Of a stretch of 64,000 bases of DNA, positions 44,653 through 54,208 are shown piece by piece. How positions within the stretch are numbered: position 1 is the first letter of the stretch; every line of letters begins with the position of its first letter. This stretch comes from Bacillota bacterium (lineage in GTDB: Bacteria > Bacillota > Sulfobacillia > Sulfobacillales > Sulfobacillaceae), in NCBI GenBank assembly GCA_026627065.1, contig JAPNUO010000007.1, forward strand, positions 1 to 64,000. Reading direction: 5' to 3'. The notes beneath the pieces were generated by a model. It worked only from the letters and a program-made list of their open reading frames with translations, searched no databases and was not told the origin of the DNA. The position numbers and the translations under genes are program-made.

Positions 44653-46389
44653 ATGCGAAACACAAAAATTGTCGCCACATTGGGACCCGCGTCGCTGAAG
44701 GGAGACGTTTTTCGCCGGATGGTGGCCGCGGGCGTGGATGTCGCCCGGGTAAACCTCTCGCACGGTTCGGTGGACCGCCATCGCGAGACGATCCGGCTGG
44801 TGCGTGCGGTAGAGCGCGAAGCGGGCCGTCCCATCGGCATCCTCCTCGACACGGCGGGACCGGAAGTGCGCGTGCGCACCCGCGATCCCCAGGGGCTGGC
44901 CCTGGAGCCGGGGAGCCGGGTGACCCTGGGACTCGACGAGGCCTGCGACTTAAAGCCGACGATTCCAGGAGTGGTGGATTACATTGCCCGCGGACATCGC
45001 TTGATCGTGGGAGACGGCAACATCATTTTGGAAGCGGTGGACGTCACGGGCAGCGTGGTGGAAGCTGTTGTTGTGGCGGGCGGCCTGTTAGGCGACAACA
45101 AGAAGATTACCTGTCCGGGGGTGGATTGGGCGCTCCCGGTGCTGACCGAGCAGGACAAAGCGTCACTGGCCATGGGCATTGAAGAAGGGATCGACTGGAT
45201 CGCCGCCTCCTTCATCCGCACCGGGGACGACGTCATCGATGTGCGGCGCCAAGTGGAATCGTGGGGCGGCGGGGACATCCCCATCATGGCCAAGATTGAG
45301 ACGCGGCTCGCGATTGACAATTTGGACGCCATCGTCCGCCTGGCCGACGGGATGATGGTGGCGCGGGGCGATCTGGGGGTCGAGTTTCCGCCCGAGGATG
45401 TGCCGTGGCTCCAAAAGCAGATCATTGAGGCGGCCAACCAAGCGGGCAAGCCGGTCATCACCGCGACCCAGATGCTGGAGTCGATGGTGCATGAGGGACG
45501 TCCTACCCGTGCGGAAGTCACCGACATCTTTCACGCGGTGTGGGAGGGCACGGATGCGGTGATGCTCAGCGAAGAGACGGCGGTGGGCGATTATCCGGTG
45601 GCCGCCGTGGAGGTGATGGCGCGGACGGCGGAAGTCAGCGAGCAGCACTTGTGGGACCGCACCGACCGCGGCCGCTACCGGAGCGGCACCGTGACCGACG
45701 CTGTCTGCCATGCGGCTTTGACGGCGGCGGAGGACTTAGGCGCCCGCTTGATCATTACCGCGACCGAGTCCGGACACACCGCGCGATCCATGGCGGCCCA
45801 CCGGCCGCGCGTGCCCATTTTGGCGGTGACGCCCTACGAACGGGTGGCGCGCCGTCTTACGATGGTGTGGGGCCTGCATACGCACTTGATGTCGCCGCAT
45901 ATTACGGCGGAAGCCATGATTGACGAGGCGGCGGCGATTGCGATGAGTACGGGCTGGGCGGATCCTGGCGACCGGGTGATCATTACGCTGGGCGCGCCGC
46001 TGGGCGAGTCCGGCAGCACCAACGTGCTGCGCGTGGTGACAATGGGCGACGTGCTTTTGCGCGGCCAAGGCCTTGGACCCGAAGGAGAGGTGCAGGGCCA
46101 CGTGCTGGTGCTGACGGACCCTGAGCGCGTGACGCCGGATATGGCCAAAGGGCGGGTGGTGGTCGTCGCGCACGGCAATCCCGAATGGACGCCTTACATG
46201 GAGCAGGCGTGCGCCATCATCGCCGAATCCGGCGGACTCACCTCGCCGCCGGCGATTGTGGGGATTTCTTTGGGCATTCCCACCATCATTGGGGTGACCG
46301 ATGCGACCGTGGTTCTCAGCGATAATCAATGGGTCACGGTCGATGCCCGAGCCGGGGTGATCCGGCAGGGGCACCGAGCGTCATCTTAA
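44653..46389 (+). CDS. pyk: Pyruvate kinase with C-terminal PEP-utiliser-like domain
   Basis: Final glycolytic enzyme (578 residues): PEP + ADP to pyruvate + ATP. Catalytic barrel motifs: TLGPAS (5-12), NLSHGS, IMAKIETRLAIDNLD with the active-site Lys/Glu, ARGDLGVE, and ATQMLESM. A C-terminal regulatory domain follows, then a Firmicute-type extra domain (480-578) like PEP-utilising enzymes. There the usual TSHAAIV phospho-His motif reads GGLTSPPAIVG, so His is Pro. SD AGAAGGAG precedes the ATG. Convergent with the membrane protein gene, overlapping four bases. Confidence 0.96.
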   Translation: MRNTKIVATLGPASLKGDVFRRMVAAGVDVARVNLSHGSVDRHRETIRLVRAVEREAGRPIGILLDTAGPEVRVRTRDPQGLALEPGSRVTLGLDEACDLKPTIPGVVDYIARGHRLIVGDGNIILEAVDVTGSVVEAVVVAGGLLGDNKKITCPGVDWALPVLTEQDKASLAMGIEEGIDWIAASFIRTGDDVIDVRRQVESWGGGDIPIMAKIETRLAIDNLDAIVRLADGMMVARGDLGVEFPPEDVPWLQKQIIEAANQAGKPVITATQMLESMVHEGRPTRAEVTDIFHAVWEGTDAVMLSEETAVGDYPVAAVEVMARTAEVSEQHLWDRTDRGRYRSGTVTDAVCHAALTAAEDLGARLIITATESGHTARSMAAHRPRVPILAVTPYERVARRLTMVWGLHTHLMSPHITAEAMIDEAAAIAMSTGWADPGDRVIITLGAPLGESGSTNVLRVVTMGDVLLRGQGLGPEGEVQGHVLVLTDPERVTPDMAKGRVVVVAHGNPEWTPYMEQACAIIAESGGLTSPPAIVGISLGIPTIIGVTDATVVLSDNQWVTVDARAGVIRQGHRASS

Positions 46390-47297
46390 TGGGAGGCGCG
46401 AGCGCGCGAGGCTGGCGTTGGCGCGGCGGCCCGGGTGGCCTGATTGGCGCGGCCGGCCCGCCGGGTTTCGCGCACCAGGGTGCCGACGCCGATGAAGAGG
46501 ACTGTCACCATGACCAGCACGAAGGCGATGCCAAGGTCGTGCAGGTTGTGGACCTTGATCCCGGTATCAATTTGGAAGCCAGCCAGTTTCGGAAATGCCA
46601 GCCCGAACACCCCGGCGAGGACAAAGATGGCGCCGCCCCAGTTGAGGGTATTGCCCGCCGTTTTGAGCGAGACCTGCCGGATCTGGGCGGTGGTCAACCC
46701 GAGGTGTCGGCTGATCCATCCAAAGAGTCCCCCGGCGGCCGCCTGAATTGCCGTCGTGCCTAGACCGAAGAGAAAGCCGGGAACCCAGGCGACCCAGGCC
46801 GAGGGCATGGACGGTGCCAAGACCGTATAAATGATGACTGCGAAGGCGCCAAAGCCCCATCCGGCAATGAAACCGTGAATTAACGGCATCCACCAGCGCG
46901 GATCCTCCACGCGCGGATCGCCATCCGCGTGTTCGCGGTGGCCCCATCGGAATAAATGCCAGTGCTGCCCGCGCAGAATATAGCGGGCGGCCCAAATCAT
47001 CACGGCGCCGACAATGATGTACACCACGTAGTCCACCACCGAGCCCAGCGTGAACCAGCGGTCAAAGGCGAGGTATGCCAATTCGCTGGCAATCGCCCGC
47101 TGAAGCGTGAACGCCGCCGAAAAGGTGAGCCCGGCAATAATCCCCTTGCGGGTAGAGTAGCTGCCAATGGCATAACTAAATGTAATCGGCCAGGTGTGCT
47201 CATCCGGCGTGATGCCGTGGACCATGCCTAAAAGAAAGGCGGTGGCCAAGACCACGCCGACAGCGAGCCCGGCGTGCGGATCCCATAAATTTATCAT
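46386..47297 (-). CDS. NiCoT/UreH-like multi-pass membrane protein (putative metal transporter)
   Basis: A 303-residue protein with seven or so membrane helices. The first helix carries MVHGITPDEHTWPITF, close to the HX4DH metal motif of nickel/cobalt permeases (NiCoT, UreH, RcnA). A second conserved-looking helix has IHGFIAGWGFGAFAVIIY. A His-rich loop lies near residue 115 (GQHWHLFRWGHREHADGD). Transport of Ni, Co or another divalent ion is inferred. Its promoter contains a palindrome at the start site, as expected of metal-controlled genes. Ends in a charged Arg/Ala tail. Confidence 0.7.
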   Translation of the reverse strand: MINLWDPHAGLAVGVVLATAFLLGMVHGITPDEHTWPITFSYAIGSYSTRKGIIAGLTFSAAFTLQRAIASELAYLAFDRWFTLGSVVDYVVYIIVGAVMIWAARYILRGQHWHLFRWGHREHADGDPRVEDPRWWMPLIHGFIAGWGFGAFAVIIYTVLAPSMPSAWVAWVPGFLFGLGTTAIQAAAGGLFGWISRHLGLTTAQIRQVSLKTAGNTLNWGGAIFVLAGVFGLAFPKLAGFQIDTGIKVHNLHDLGIAFVLVMVTVLFIGVGTLVRETRRAGRANQATRAAAPTPASRARASH

Positions 47298-47318
47298 GGC
47301 ATGTCGCCTCTTTTCACC

Positions 47319-47368
47319 AAATGCAACTTTCTTGCATTTACAATAAAAAATCCAAAAGGAATTGTCAA
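47319..47368 (-). promoter_or_regulatory. Promoter with palindromic operator over the start site
   Basis: On the minus strand TTGACA (47368-47363), 17 bases, TATTGT (47345-47340), then at once the perfect inverted repeat AAATGCAA (47319-47326) / TTGCATTT (47332-47339) with a five-base centre. A bound repressor would cover +1. Confidence 0.75.
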
Positions 47369-47459
47369 GGGGTTTTGCGTTTTACCGATGGCGAAGTTCC
47401 CTGACAAAACTTCTATACTTAAAGCATTGCGGCTCATATCGTGGAAGGAGGGACTCCAC

Positions 47460-48224
47460 ATGGAAGTGAGGGGCTCCGTCTTTATTGTCACCGGCGGTGC
47501 GTCGGGCTTGGGGCGGGCGACGGCAGAAGTCCTGTCGGAAGCGGGTGCGCAGGTGGCCGTGTGGGATATCGCGGCGGAGGCGGGTGCGGCTGTTGCTCAA
47601 GCGGTGGGCGGCACGTTTTACCCTGTCGATGTCACGGACGAGCAGGCGGTGGCCATGGCCGTCGAGGCTGTGGTTCGCCAGTACGGGGGATTGCAGGGCG
47701 TGGTGAATTGCGCGGGAGTGGGAGTGGCGGCGCGGGTGCTGGGCCGTCGGGCGCCCCACCCGTTGGATCTTTTTGAGCGTACCGTACGGGTCAATGCGGT
47801 GGGCACCTTCAATGTCATTCGGTGGGCGGCCCGCGCCATCTCCCAGGGTGCGGCGCGCAATGCCGACGGGGAGCGCGGAGTAATTATCAACACCGCGTCC
47901 ATTGCGGCGTATGACGGGCAGATTGGCCAGGCCGCCTATGCGGCGTCCAAAGGGGCGGTGGTGGGAATGACCTTGCCGATTGCCCGCGAGCTCGCAGCCT
48001 TTGGGATTCGGGTGGTGGCGATCGCCCCGGGCGTGTTTGACACGCCCATGCTCGGCATGTTGCCGGACGCTGCCCGTCATTCGCTGGCGGCCCAAGTGCC
48101 CTTTCCCTCGCGGCTAGGACAGCCGCGGGAGTACGGATTGTTGGCCCGGCACATTGTGGAAAACCCCATGATCAATGGCGCCGTGATTCGGTTGGACGGG
48201 GCGCTCAGGATGCCCCCTCGCTAG
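47460..48224 (+). CDS. Short-chain dehydrogenase, 3-hydroxyacyl-CoA dehydrogenase type 2-like
   Basis: A 254-residue SDR enzyme. NAD-binding TGGASGLGRATAEVLSEAG (about 12), NCAGVG, the Ser in INTASIAAYDGQ and the Tyr/Lys pair YAASKGAV. The segment IAPGVFDTPML and the end GAVIRLDGALRM are typical of HSD17B10-type 3-hydroxyacyl-CoA dehydrogenases, which serve branched or short fatty acid breakdown. The ATG at 47460 follows GGAAGGAGG; the open frame to 47301 runs through the opposing promoter and is not used. Confidence 0.9.
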   Translation: MEVRGSVFIVTGGASGLGRATAEVLSEAGAQVAVWDIAAEAGAAVAQAVGGTFYPVDVTDEQAVAMAVEAVVRQYGGLQGVVNCAGVGVAARVLGRRAPHPLDLFERTVRVNAVGTFNVIRWAARAISQGAARNADGERGVIINTASIAAYDGQIGQAAYAASKGAVVGMTLPIARELAAFGIRVVAIAPGVFDTPMLGMLPDAARHSLAAQVPFPSRLGQPREYGLLARHIVENPMINGAVIRLDGALRMPPR

Positions 48225-48387
48225 TCGGGGCGAGAGCGATTCCGGCTGTCTCCCACCGCCATGACTTCTGGCCCAACGCTGTCGGTCAAAAATCTTTTCT
48301 CCCCGTCCTAATTGGGCTATCATCGGGAAAGTGGACGAGTCCAGGCGACAGTGAGGACACTAAATCGAAGGAAATGGATGATGCAAC

Positions 48388-49608
48388 GTGCGCATAGTGC
48401 AGAAATACGGCGGAAGTTCGTTAAAGACTTTGGATCTCATCCAAATGGTGGCCGAACGGATTCACCACGCGGTTCAGGACAACGGCCACGAATTGGTCGT
48501 GGTGGTGTCGGCGATGGGGGATACGACCGACGAGTTGTTGGAGCAAGCGGCTGCCGTTGATGGGGCAAAATCCCCCGAAAACCTTGATTTTCTCATGATG
48601 ACGGGGGAGATGCAGTCGGCCGCCTTGATGGCGATGGCGTTGACGCGGCTAGGCACCCCGGCCCGGGCGCTGACAGGCGCTCAGGCGGGGATTCACACCA
48701 ACGAAGACTATGGCCAGGCGCGCATTCAGCATGTGGATGTCTCCCTGGTGGAGTCCTTGCTCGCCCAAAAGGTCACGCCGGTGGTGACCGGGTTTCAGGG
48801 CATCTCTCCCAATGGGTTCTATACCACCTTAGGGCGGGGCGGGTCGGACTTGACCGCGATTGCCCTGGCCTCTGCCTTAAAAGCCGATTCCTGCGAAATC
48901 TATTCGGATGTGGCGGGCGTGTTTACCGCCGATCCTCGGGTGGTGCCGCAGGCGCAGGCGTTGTCCGCGCTCTCCTACGATGAGATGCTGGAATTGGCTT
49001 CTCAGGGGGCGCAAGTCTTGCAGACGCAAGCCGTCCTTTATGCGCGTCAATCCGGCGTGACCGTCGAGGCGCGCTCGACGTTTGAACCGAAGCCGGGTAC
49101 CCGCATCGCGTCGGTGGCGGCCAAGGACGACCATCCGGTGACGGCGGTGGCCCTCGACACCCATATTACCAAGATCGGGCTCGTGGGCGTGCCCGACCGT
49201 CCCGGCGTCGCTGCCCTCGCCTGCGAACGCCTGGCGGCAGCCGGAATCAATATTGATCTGGTGTTTCAAGCTTTGTCCCACGAAAATCAGCGAGCGGACA
49301 TCGCTTTGACCGTGGCCGACCGCGATCGCGATCGGGCCGTGGCCGTGTGCCGGGACACCTTGCGCGAGCTCGAGGGCCGGGACCTGGTGGTCGACGGCGA
49401 CGTCGCCAAAGTGTCGGCGGTGGGCGCCGGCGTGCGCAACCACGTCGGAGTGGCCGCAACCATGTTTCGGGCGTTGGCGGACGCCGGGATCAACATTCAA
49501 ATGATCAGCACGTCGGAGATTAAAGTCTCGTGCATCGTGGCGCGTGCCGACGCCAGCCGGGCCCTCAACCAGGTGCATGACGCGTTTGGCTTGGACAGCG
49601 TGAACTAA
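48388..49608 (+). CDS. lysC: Aspartate kinase
   Basis: Phosphorylates aspartate, the entry to lysine, threonine and methionine synthesis. The 406-residue protein has KYGGSSL at the start, VVVSAMGDTTDEL, the GRGGSDLTAIALASAL substrate site (about 150), EIYSDVAGVFTADPR, and two ACT domains in the last 150 residues (GVPDRPGVAALACERLAAAGINID and VGVAATMFRALADAGINI). These usually bind lysine or threonine as feedback inhibitors. Start is GTG. A TATCAT box lies at about 48319. Convergent with thrB 17 bases away. Confidence 0.95.
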   Translation: MRIVQKYGGSSLKTLDLIQMVAERIHHAVQDNGHELVVVVSAMGDTTDELLEQAAAVDGAKSPENLDFLMMTGEMQSAALMAMALTRLGTPARALTGAQAGIHTNEDYGQARIQHVDVSLVESLLAQKVTPVVTGFQGISPNGFYTTLGRGGSDLTAIALASALKADSCEIYSDVAGVFTADPRVVPQAQALSALSYDEMLELASQGAQVLQTQAVLYARQSGVTVEARSTFEPKPGTRIASVAAKDDHPVTAVALDTHITKIGLVGVPDRPGVAALACERLAAAGINIDLVFQALSHENQRADIALTVADRDRDRAVAVCRDTLRELEGRDLVVDGDVAKVSAVGAGVRNHVGVAATMFRALADAGINIQMISTSEIKVSCIVARADASRALNQVHDAFGLDSVN

Positions 49609-49625
49609 TCGGGTCGGTCTGGCGC

Positions 49626-50606
49626 TTAGTTAAACGTGCGATTGTTGACCGTTTGGGGGCTGCGGGTGTTAAACCCCATGGGTTCGCCGGCGTGCCATTG
49701 CCAGCCTTCCAGGACGGCTTCGGCGCCGAAGTAGCTTGGCGTCACATCCAGAATTTGGGCGGGGGCTGGGACGACTTCGGCGGCGGTGTGGCGAAGCGCG
49801 CTCAGCACATCGTCGAGCTGCTCAGAGGCGACCAGCGCCAGCACGGTCGGACCAGAGCCGGAGAGACCGGCGAAGGCGGCGCCGTGGTCCAGGGCGGCGT
49901 CGATCAGGGCTTGCATGCCGGGCACCAAGGCTTGGCGATAGGGCTGGTGGAGGCGGTCCTTGCCCGCCTCTTTCAAAAGAGACCAATCGCGGCGGTGCAG
50001 CGCATCAATCCAGAGGGCGAGGCGCTGGGCGTTAAAGACGGCGTCGGCGAGGGGAACCTTCTCGGGCAGCACGCGGCGGGCGTCCTCGGTCGATACTTTG
50101 TAGTCGGGAATGACCAAAACGCACCGCAATTCGGGGGCCGGGTAGCTCTTGACGCGCACCCGGCCCGCTTCCTCCCAGGCAAAGACAAAGCCGCCGTAGA
50201 GGGCTGCCGCGACATTGTCCGGATGTCCTTCCAGTCGGGTGGCGTAATCGAGCAGCGTGTCGCGCGGCAGACGCTCGGGAAGAAGGGTGTTCGCCAGCAT
50301 CAATCCGGCCACGATCGCCGCCGCGCTGGAGCCGAGCCCGCGCGCCAGGGGAATGCGGCTCCGGATGGTGAGGTGACCCGGAGGCAAGGCGTCGCCGGTG
50401 GCGTCGCGGTAAAAGAGGTTAGCCGTGCGCCAGACCAAATTGTCCTCAGTTTCCGGAATGCTGCCGCTGCCTTCTCCCCGCACTTCAATCCAGGGATCGT
50501 CGGCCAGCGAGAACCAGCACTCCAGCGGAAGAGCCAAGGCCATCCCCAGCGCATCGAATCCCGATCCTAAATTGGCGGTGCTTGCCGGGACCTTAATGTG
50601 CCACAC
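49626..50606 (-). CDS. thrB: Homoserine kinase
   Basis: A GHMP kinase of 326 residues that phosphorylates homoserine. Motifs: VPASTANLGSGFDALGMAL at the start, the ATP loop IPLARGLGSSAAAIVAG (about 85) and FAGLSGSGPTVLAL near residue 255. The GTG at 50606 (SD GGAAGGTG) is used; it overlaps the thrC stop by 14 bases, so translation is coupled. With thrC it completes threonine synthesis; homoserine dehydrogenase is not in this window. Confidence 0.95.
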   Translation of the reverse strand: MWHIKVPASTANLGSGFDALGMALALPLECWFSLADDPWIEVRGEGSGSIPETEDNLVWRTANLFYRDATGDALPPGHLTIRSRIPLARGLGSSAAAIVAGLMLANTLLPERLPRDTLLDYATRLEGHPDNVAAALYGGFVFAWEEAGRVRVKSYPAPELRCVLVIPDYKVSTEDARRVLPEKVPLADAVFNAQRLALWIDALHRRDWSLLKEAGKDRLHQPYRQALVPGMQALIDAALDHGAAFAGLSGSGPTVLALVASEQLDDVLSALRHTAAEVVPAPAQILDVTPSYFGAEAVLEGWQWHAGEPMGFNTRSPQTVNNRTFN

Positions 50607-51636
50607 GGGCGGCACCTTCCTCGAGCAAGCGTTCAATGTGCGATCCGAGTGCGTCGGCCGATGTGGGGTAGGTCGTCTGGTCGATCCATTGAAACGGCGT
50701 TTGCCCGTCCTTTAAGCCGGTGCCGGTGAGGATGGCGACAATGGGGCCAGGCGGCAAGGCGCCGCGATCGCGCAAGACTTTGAGGCCAGCATAGGCCGTG
50801 GCCGACGCGGGTTCGACAAACACGCCGCCATGGGCAAGCTCTTGTTGCGCCCGTAAAATGTCTTGGTCGCTGACAGCGAGGAATTGGCCCTGGGAGACCA
50901 GAACCGCTTCCTGAGCCAGGTGGCGCGATGCCGGCTTGCCAATGCGAATGGCGGTGGCAATGGTTTCCGGGTTTTCGAGGTCGCGTCCTTCCACCATCGC
51001 GGCGGCCCCTGCCGCTTGGATGCCGAACATTTGAGGTATGCCGCGGCCGTAGCGGCGAAACCCGTGGAAGTAGGCCGAAATATTTCCCGCGTTGCCGACC
51101 GGAAGCACCAGCGCTGCCGGCGGCGCTCCGAGTTCGTCGACAATTTCGTAGGCGCCAGTCTCCTGTCCCCGAAGCCGCCAGGGGTTCACGGAGTTCACCA
51201 GGGCGATGTCTCCGCGTTCTTGGGCTAACCGGCGGACGGCCGCCAAGGCCTGGTCAAAATTGCCCGAGACCGAGAGGGTCTTCGCACCGTGGGCCAGGGC
51301 CTGCATCATCTTTTCGCGGGTGACCCGGCCTTCCGGCACCACCACAAACGCGGGCAGTCCCGCGCGGGCAGCGTATGCCGCCGCCGAGGCGGCAGTGTTG
51401 CCGGTCGACGCGCAAATGACGCCGCGGGCGCCTTGCGCCTTGGCAACGCTGACCGCCACCGTCATCCCTCGGTCTTTAAAGGATCCGGTGGGGTTGGTTC
51501 CTTCCAGCTTCAAGTAAATGTCCTGGATTCCCCAGGTGGCCCAATGAACCAAAGGGGTGCCGCCCTCGCCCAAGGTTACGGCGGGTATGTCTCCTAAGTC
51601 TAAGTAAGCGCGATATCGTTCAATAATGCCAGACAT
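50593..51636 (-). CDS. thrC: Threonine synthase
   Basis: PLP enzyme converting O-phosphohomoserine to threonine (347 residues). PLP-Lys is in GTNPTGSFKDRGM (about 50), the phosphate-binding loop in ASTGNTAASAAAYAARAG, and the glycine loop in LPVGNAGNISAY. Short form without the N-terminal domain of plant and E. coli types. SD AGGAGGAAAG precedes the ATG. A TATAAAAT stretch upstream may be its promoter. Confidence 0.95.
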   Translation of the reverse strand: MSGIIERYRAYLDLGDIPAVTLGEGGTPLVHWATWGIQDIYLKLEGTNPTGSFKDRGMTVAVSVAKAQGARGVICASTGNTAASAAAYAARAGLPAFVVVPEGRVTREKMMQALAHGAKTLSVSGNFDQALAAVRRLAQERGDIALVNSVNPWRLRGQETGAYEIVDELGAPPAALVLPVGNAGNISAYFHGFRRYGRGIPQMFGIQAAGAAAMVEGRDLENPETIATAIRIGKPASRHLAQEAVLVSQGQFLAVSDQDILRAQQELAHGGVFVEPASATAYAGLKVLRDRGALPPGPIVAILTGTGLKDGQTPFQWIDQTTYPTSADALGSHIERLLEEGAARVAH

Positions 51637-51851
51637 GGCTTTCCTCCTGCCTAAATTAGAGACATCCTATCACATTTTATAGGACTTGGGCGGAAGAAAT
51701 CTTGGGCACGGCACATTCTTCCGGGCCAGGAGGGGGACGGCTAGCCGGCCCGGGTACGCGATGGCGCCAGGGATTGTCCGTCGCCCGGCGAACTCGCGTG
51801 GACGATTCGCCAAGGCCTCCCCTGAAGCCCTCAGGAGGCGATGGCGGCCGC

Positions 51852-52952
51852 CTATTGAATGTCGCGGGAGACGCTGTTGAGCGAGACGAGCGAGGCCCAC
51901 TGGATGCCGGGTTCCGTTCCGACGCGCAGCCAGCTCTGGCCGCCGTCGGTGGTTTCGTAAATGGTCGACCCTCCGGCAGCCCAGCCAAGTTTCGGGGTGA
52001 CCATGATGAACGCGCTCAACGTCAGCGCGGAACTTTTGGCCACGGCGGACCAGCGGGCGCCTCCGTTGGTGGTCCGAAAGAGTTGGAAACCGCGGGAGGC
52101 GGGCAACCCATGAGGACCCGTCATCGGGGCGAGAACCCAGCCGTCGCGGGCGGACAAAAAATCGAGGGCGGTCACCGACGGCAGGGGAGGCAGCCCGGTT
52201 CGTTCGCTCCACGTGCGGCCGCCATTGGCACTGGTCCAAAGCACGCTAATCCCCGGTTCACTCGCAGTGGTGGAGCTTTCCAGCACCCAGCCTCTAAGAG
52301 GCGTGTTGAACGTGACGCCGACCGGGCTGAATCCCGGCAGGTCGACAGGGTGGGGGGCGGCGGGATGAAAGGTCCGGCCTCCGTTTTCCGTGGTCCACAC
52401 CGTCCAGGAGGCGCCATCAATATTCAGGATAAACCCGTCGCGGGCGTTCACAAAGTTCGGGGCGCTGGTGATGGACCCGCCCGGCCATTTGCGGCGGAAC
52501 AGCGGGATCCACTGTTGTCCGCCATCGGCGGAACGGCTGACCGTCCAGAGGGTTGCGCCTTTTTGCGGGACGGTGGCGCTCATCCAGCCTAACGTCGGCG
52601 TGAGAAAATCCATCAGGGCAAAGGCCGTGCCGTGGGGAGAAAGCGACCAAGACACTCCCCCGTTCCGGGTGTGGGCCGTGAAGAAGGTGCCGTTAGGGCT
52701 TTCGCCCTCGGTCCAGCCGACCTGGGCGGACAGCATGAGGGGAGGCTCGAGCCACAATGCCCGGGAAATCGGTTGCCACTGGCGCCCGCCATCGAGGCTC
52801 AGAAACCACTCTTCCTCCGGCGAGCCGCTGGACCGCTGAGGTTGGCCCGCGGCCCATAGGGGAGGCGGTGACGGACGGGCAATGCTCGCGACCGTTCCGG
52901 CCAATGCGACAACGCCAACGATGGCGGCGATGGGTTTAAGCAAGGTCCTCAC
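51852..52952 (-). CDS. BNR/YCF48-like exported beta-propeller protein
   Basis: A 366-residue protein with an N-terminal signal or anchor helix (PIAAIVGVVALAGTVASIA) and six or seven repeats of an Asp-box type: SLDGGRQWQPIS, TRNGGVSWSL, SADGGQQWIPLF, TENGGRTFHP, SANGGRTWSER, TTNGGARWSAV, TTDGGQSWLRVG. Asp-box repeats form sialidase-like propellers; YCF48 relatives assist membrane-complex assembly. No catalytic sialidase residues are evident. Probably outside the membrane; function unknown. Confidence 0.8.
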   Translation of the reverse strand: MRTLLKPIAAIVGVVALAGTVASIARPSPPPLWAAGQPQRSSGSPEEEWFLSLDGGRQWQPISRALWLEPPLMLSAQVGWTEGESPNGTFFTAHTRNGGVSWSLSPHGTAFALMDFLTPTLGWMSATVPQKGATLWTVSRSADGGQQWIPLFRRKWPGGSITSAPNFVNARDGFILNIDGASWTVWTTENGGRTFHPAAPHPVDLPGFSPVGVTFNTPLRGWVLESSTTASEPGISVLWTSANGGRTWSERTGLPPLPSVTALDFLSARDGWVLAPMTGPHGLPASRGFQLFRTTNGGARWSAVAKSSALTLSAFIMVTPKLGWAAGGSTIYETTDGGQSWLRVGTEPGIQWASLVSLNSVSRDIQ

Positions 52953-53225
52953 CCTTTAGCAATCAGAGTGCGCCGTTTGCCTTAGCAGGTTGGGGTGTCC
53001 GATGGACTGCGGGTCGGTTGAATTTTGCAGCGCGTTGAGGGTATCGTATCGAGGGCTGAGGCCGAAGTCAACAACTCAATCGGATTTGTTAGGGCAGAAT
53101 TGGTAGGAATCAGCCGATGCCGCGACGGCGTCGGAACGTCCACAGGGATAAACCGAACTTCAGAGCATGGTAGGATAGTGTTGCCATGAATGCTTTGCGG
53201 ATATCGAGAAAGGGTGGGAGCCGTG

Positions 53226-54197
53226 ATGGAATACCGTCGACTGGGAAAGAGTGGGCTATGGGTGTCGGCCATTGGGCTGGGGACGAACAGTTTTGGAGGG
53301 CGGGCGGATCCGTCGACCGCCATCGCCATCATCCACCGGGCGTTGGATCATGGGGTGACCCTGATTGATACGGCGAACATCTATACGGGAGGACAATCGG
53401 AGGCGGTGATCGGCGAGGCGCTCAAAGGGCGCCGGGAGCAAGCCGTGTTGGCCACCAAGGCCGGCCTGCCGGCGGGAGACGGCCCCTATCGCCGCGGCGC
53501 GTCGCGGCGTCATCTGACCCACGAGCTGCACCAAAGCCTTCGGCGGCTTCAGACGGATTACATCGATCTCTTTTACGTGCACACGTTTGACGAGGAGACG
53601 CCGCTCGAGGAAACGCTGAGAACCTTGGACGATTTTGTGCGCCAGGGCTATGTCCGCTACATTGCGGCATCCAACTACCGCCCTCATGAATTGGCGAGCG
53701 CGGTGCGACTGCAAGAAGCCGCCGGGTGGGAGCGATTTATCGGTGTGCAGCTCTCCTACTCTTTGCTGGACCGCACGCCGGAGCCAGAATTGCTGCCGGC
53801 GGCGCGCGAGGTCGGCGTCGGCCTCGTGGCGTATTACCCCTTGGCCGGGGGATACTTAAGCGGCAAATATCAAGGGGGGCAAATTCCCCCGGGTTCGCGC
53901 GGCGAACGGCAACCGCAGTTTTTGGATCGCATTTCCGAGGCCCGCAAGGCCGCGGCGAATCGCGTCATCGCGGTGGCACAGGATCATGGCGTCACTCCGG
54001 CCGCCTTGGCTCTAGCGTGGCTCATTCGGCGCCCAGGCGTCGCCAGCGCCATTGCGGGGGCGACCCGCGTGGAGCAACTCGACGAAAATCTCAAGGCGCT
54101 GGACGTTTCCTGGACGCCAGAGCTGGACGCAGCGTTGGACCAGATCAGTGCGCCGTTCCTGGAAGGGCCGCCTTTCGGCTGGTACCGGCTGCGCTAG
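53226..54197 (+). CDS. Aldo/keto reductase, Kv-beta-like
   Basis: A 323-residue AKR. It opens with MEYRRLGKSGLWVSAIGLGTNSFGG and has the Asp/Tyr of LIDTANIYTGGQSE, Lys of VLATKAG, His-site YVHTFDEET (His then Thr rather than the usual His-Arg/Pro context) and a cofactor loop AIAGATRVEQLDENLKAL. The ATG 53226 is preceded by GGGTGGGAG; an upstream ATG at 53190 is less favoured. Convergent with the P450. The 52953-53225 gap holds only its presumed promoter. Confidence 0.9.
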   Translation: MEYRRLGKSGLWVSAIGLGTNSFGGRADPSTAIAIIHRALDHGVTLIDTANIYTGGQSEAVIGEALKGRREQAVLATKAGLPAGDGPYRRGASRRHLTHELHQSLRRLQTDYIDLFYVHTFDEETPLEETLRTLDDFVRQGYVRYIAASNYRPHELASAVRLQEAAGWERFIGVQLSYSLLDRTPEPELLPAAREVGVGLVAYYPLAGGYLSGKYQGGQIPPGSRGERQPQFLDRISEARKAAANRVIAVAQDHGVTPAALALAWLIRRPGVASAIAGATRVEQLDENLKALDVSWTPELDAALDQISAPFLEGPPFGWYRLR

Positions 54198-54208
54198 CCC
54201 CGACGCGG

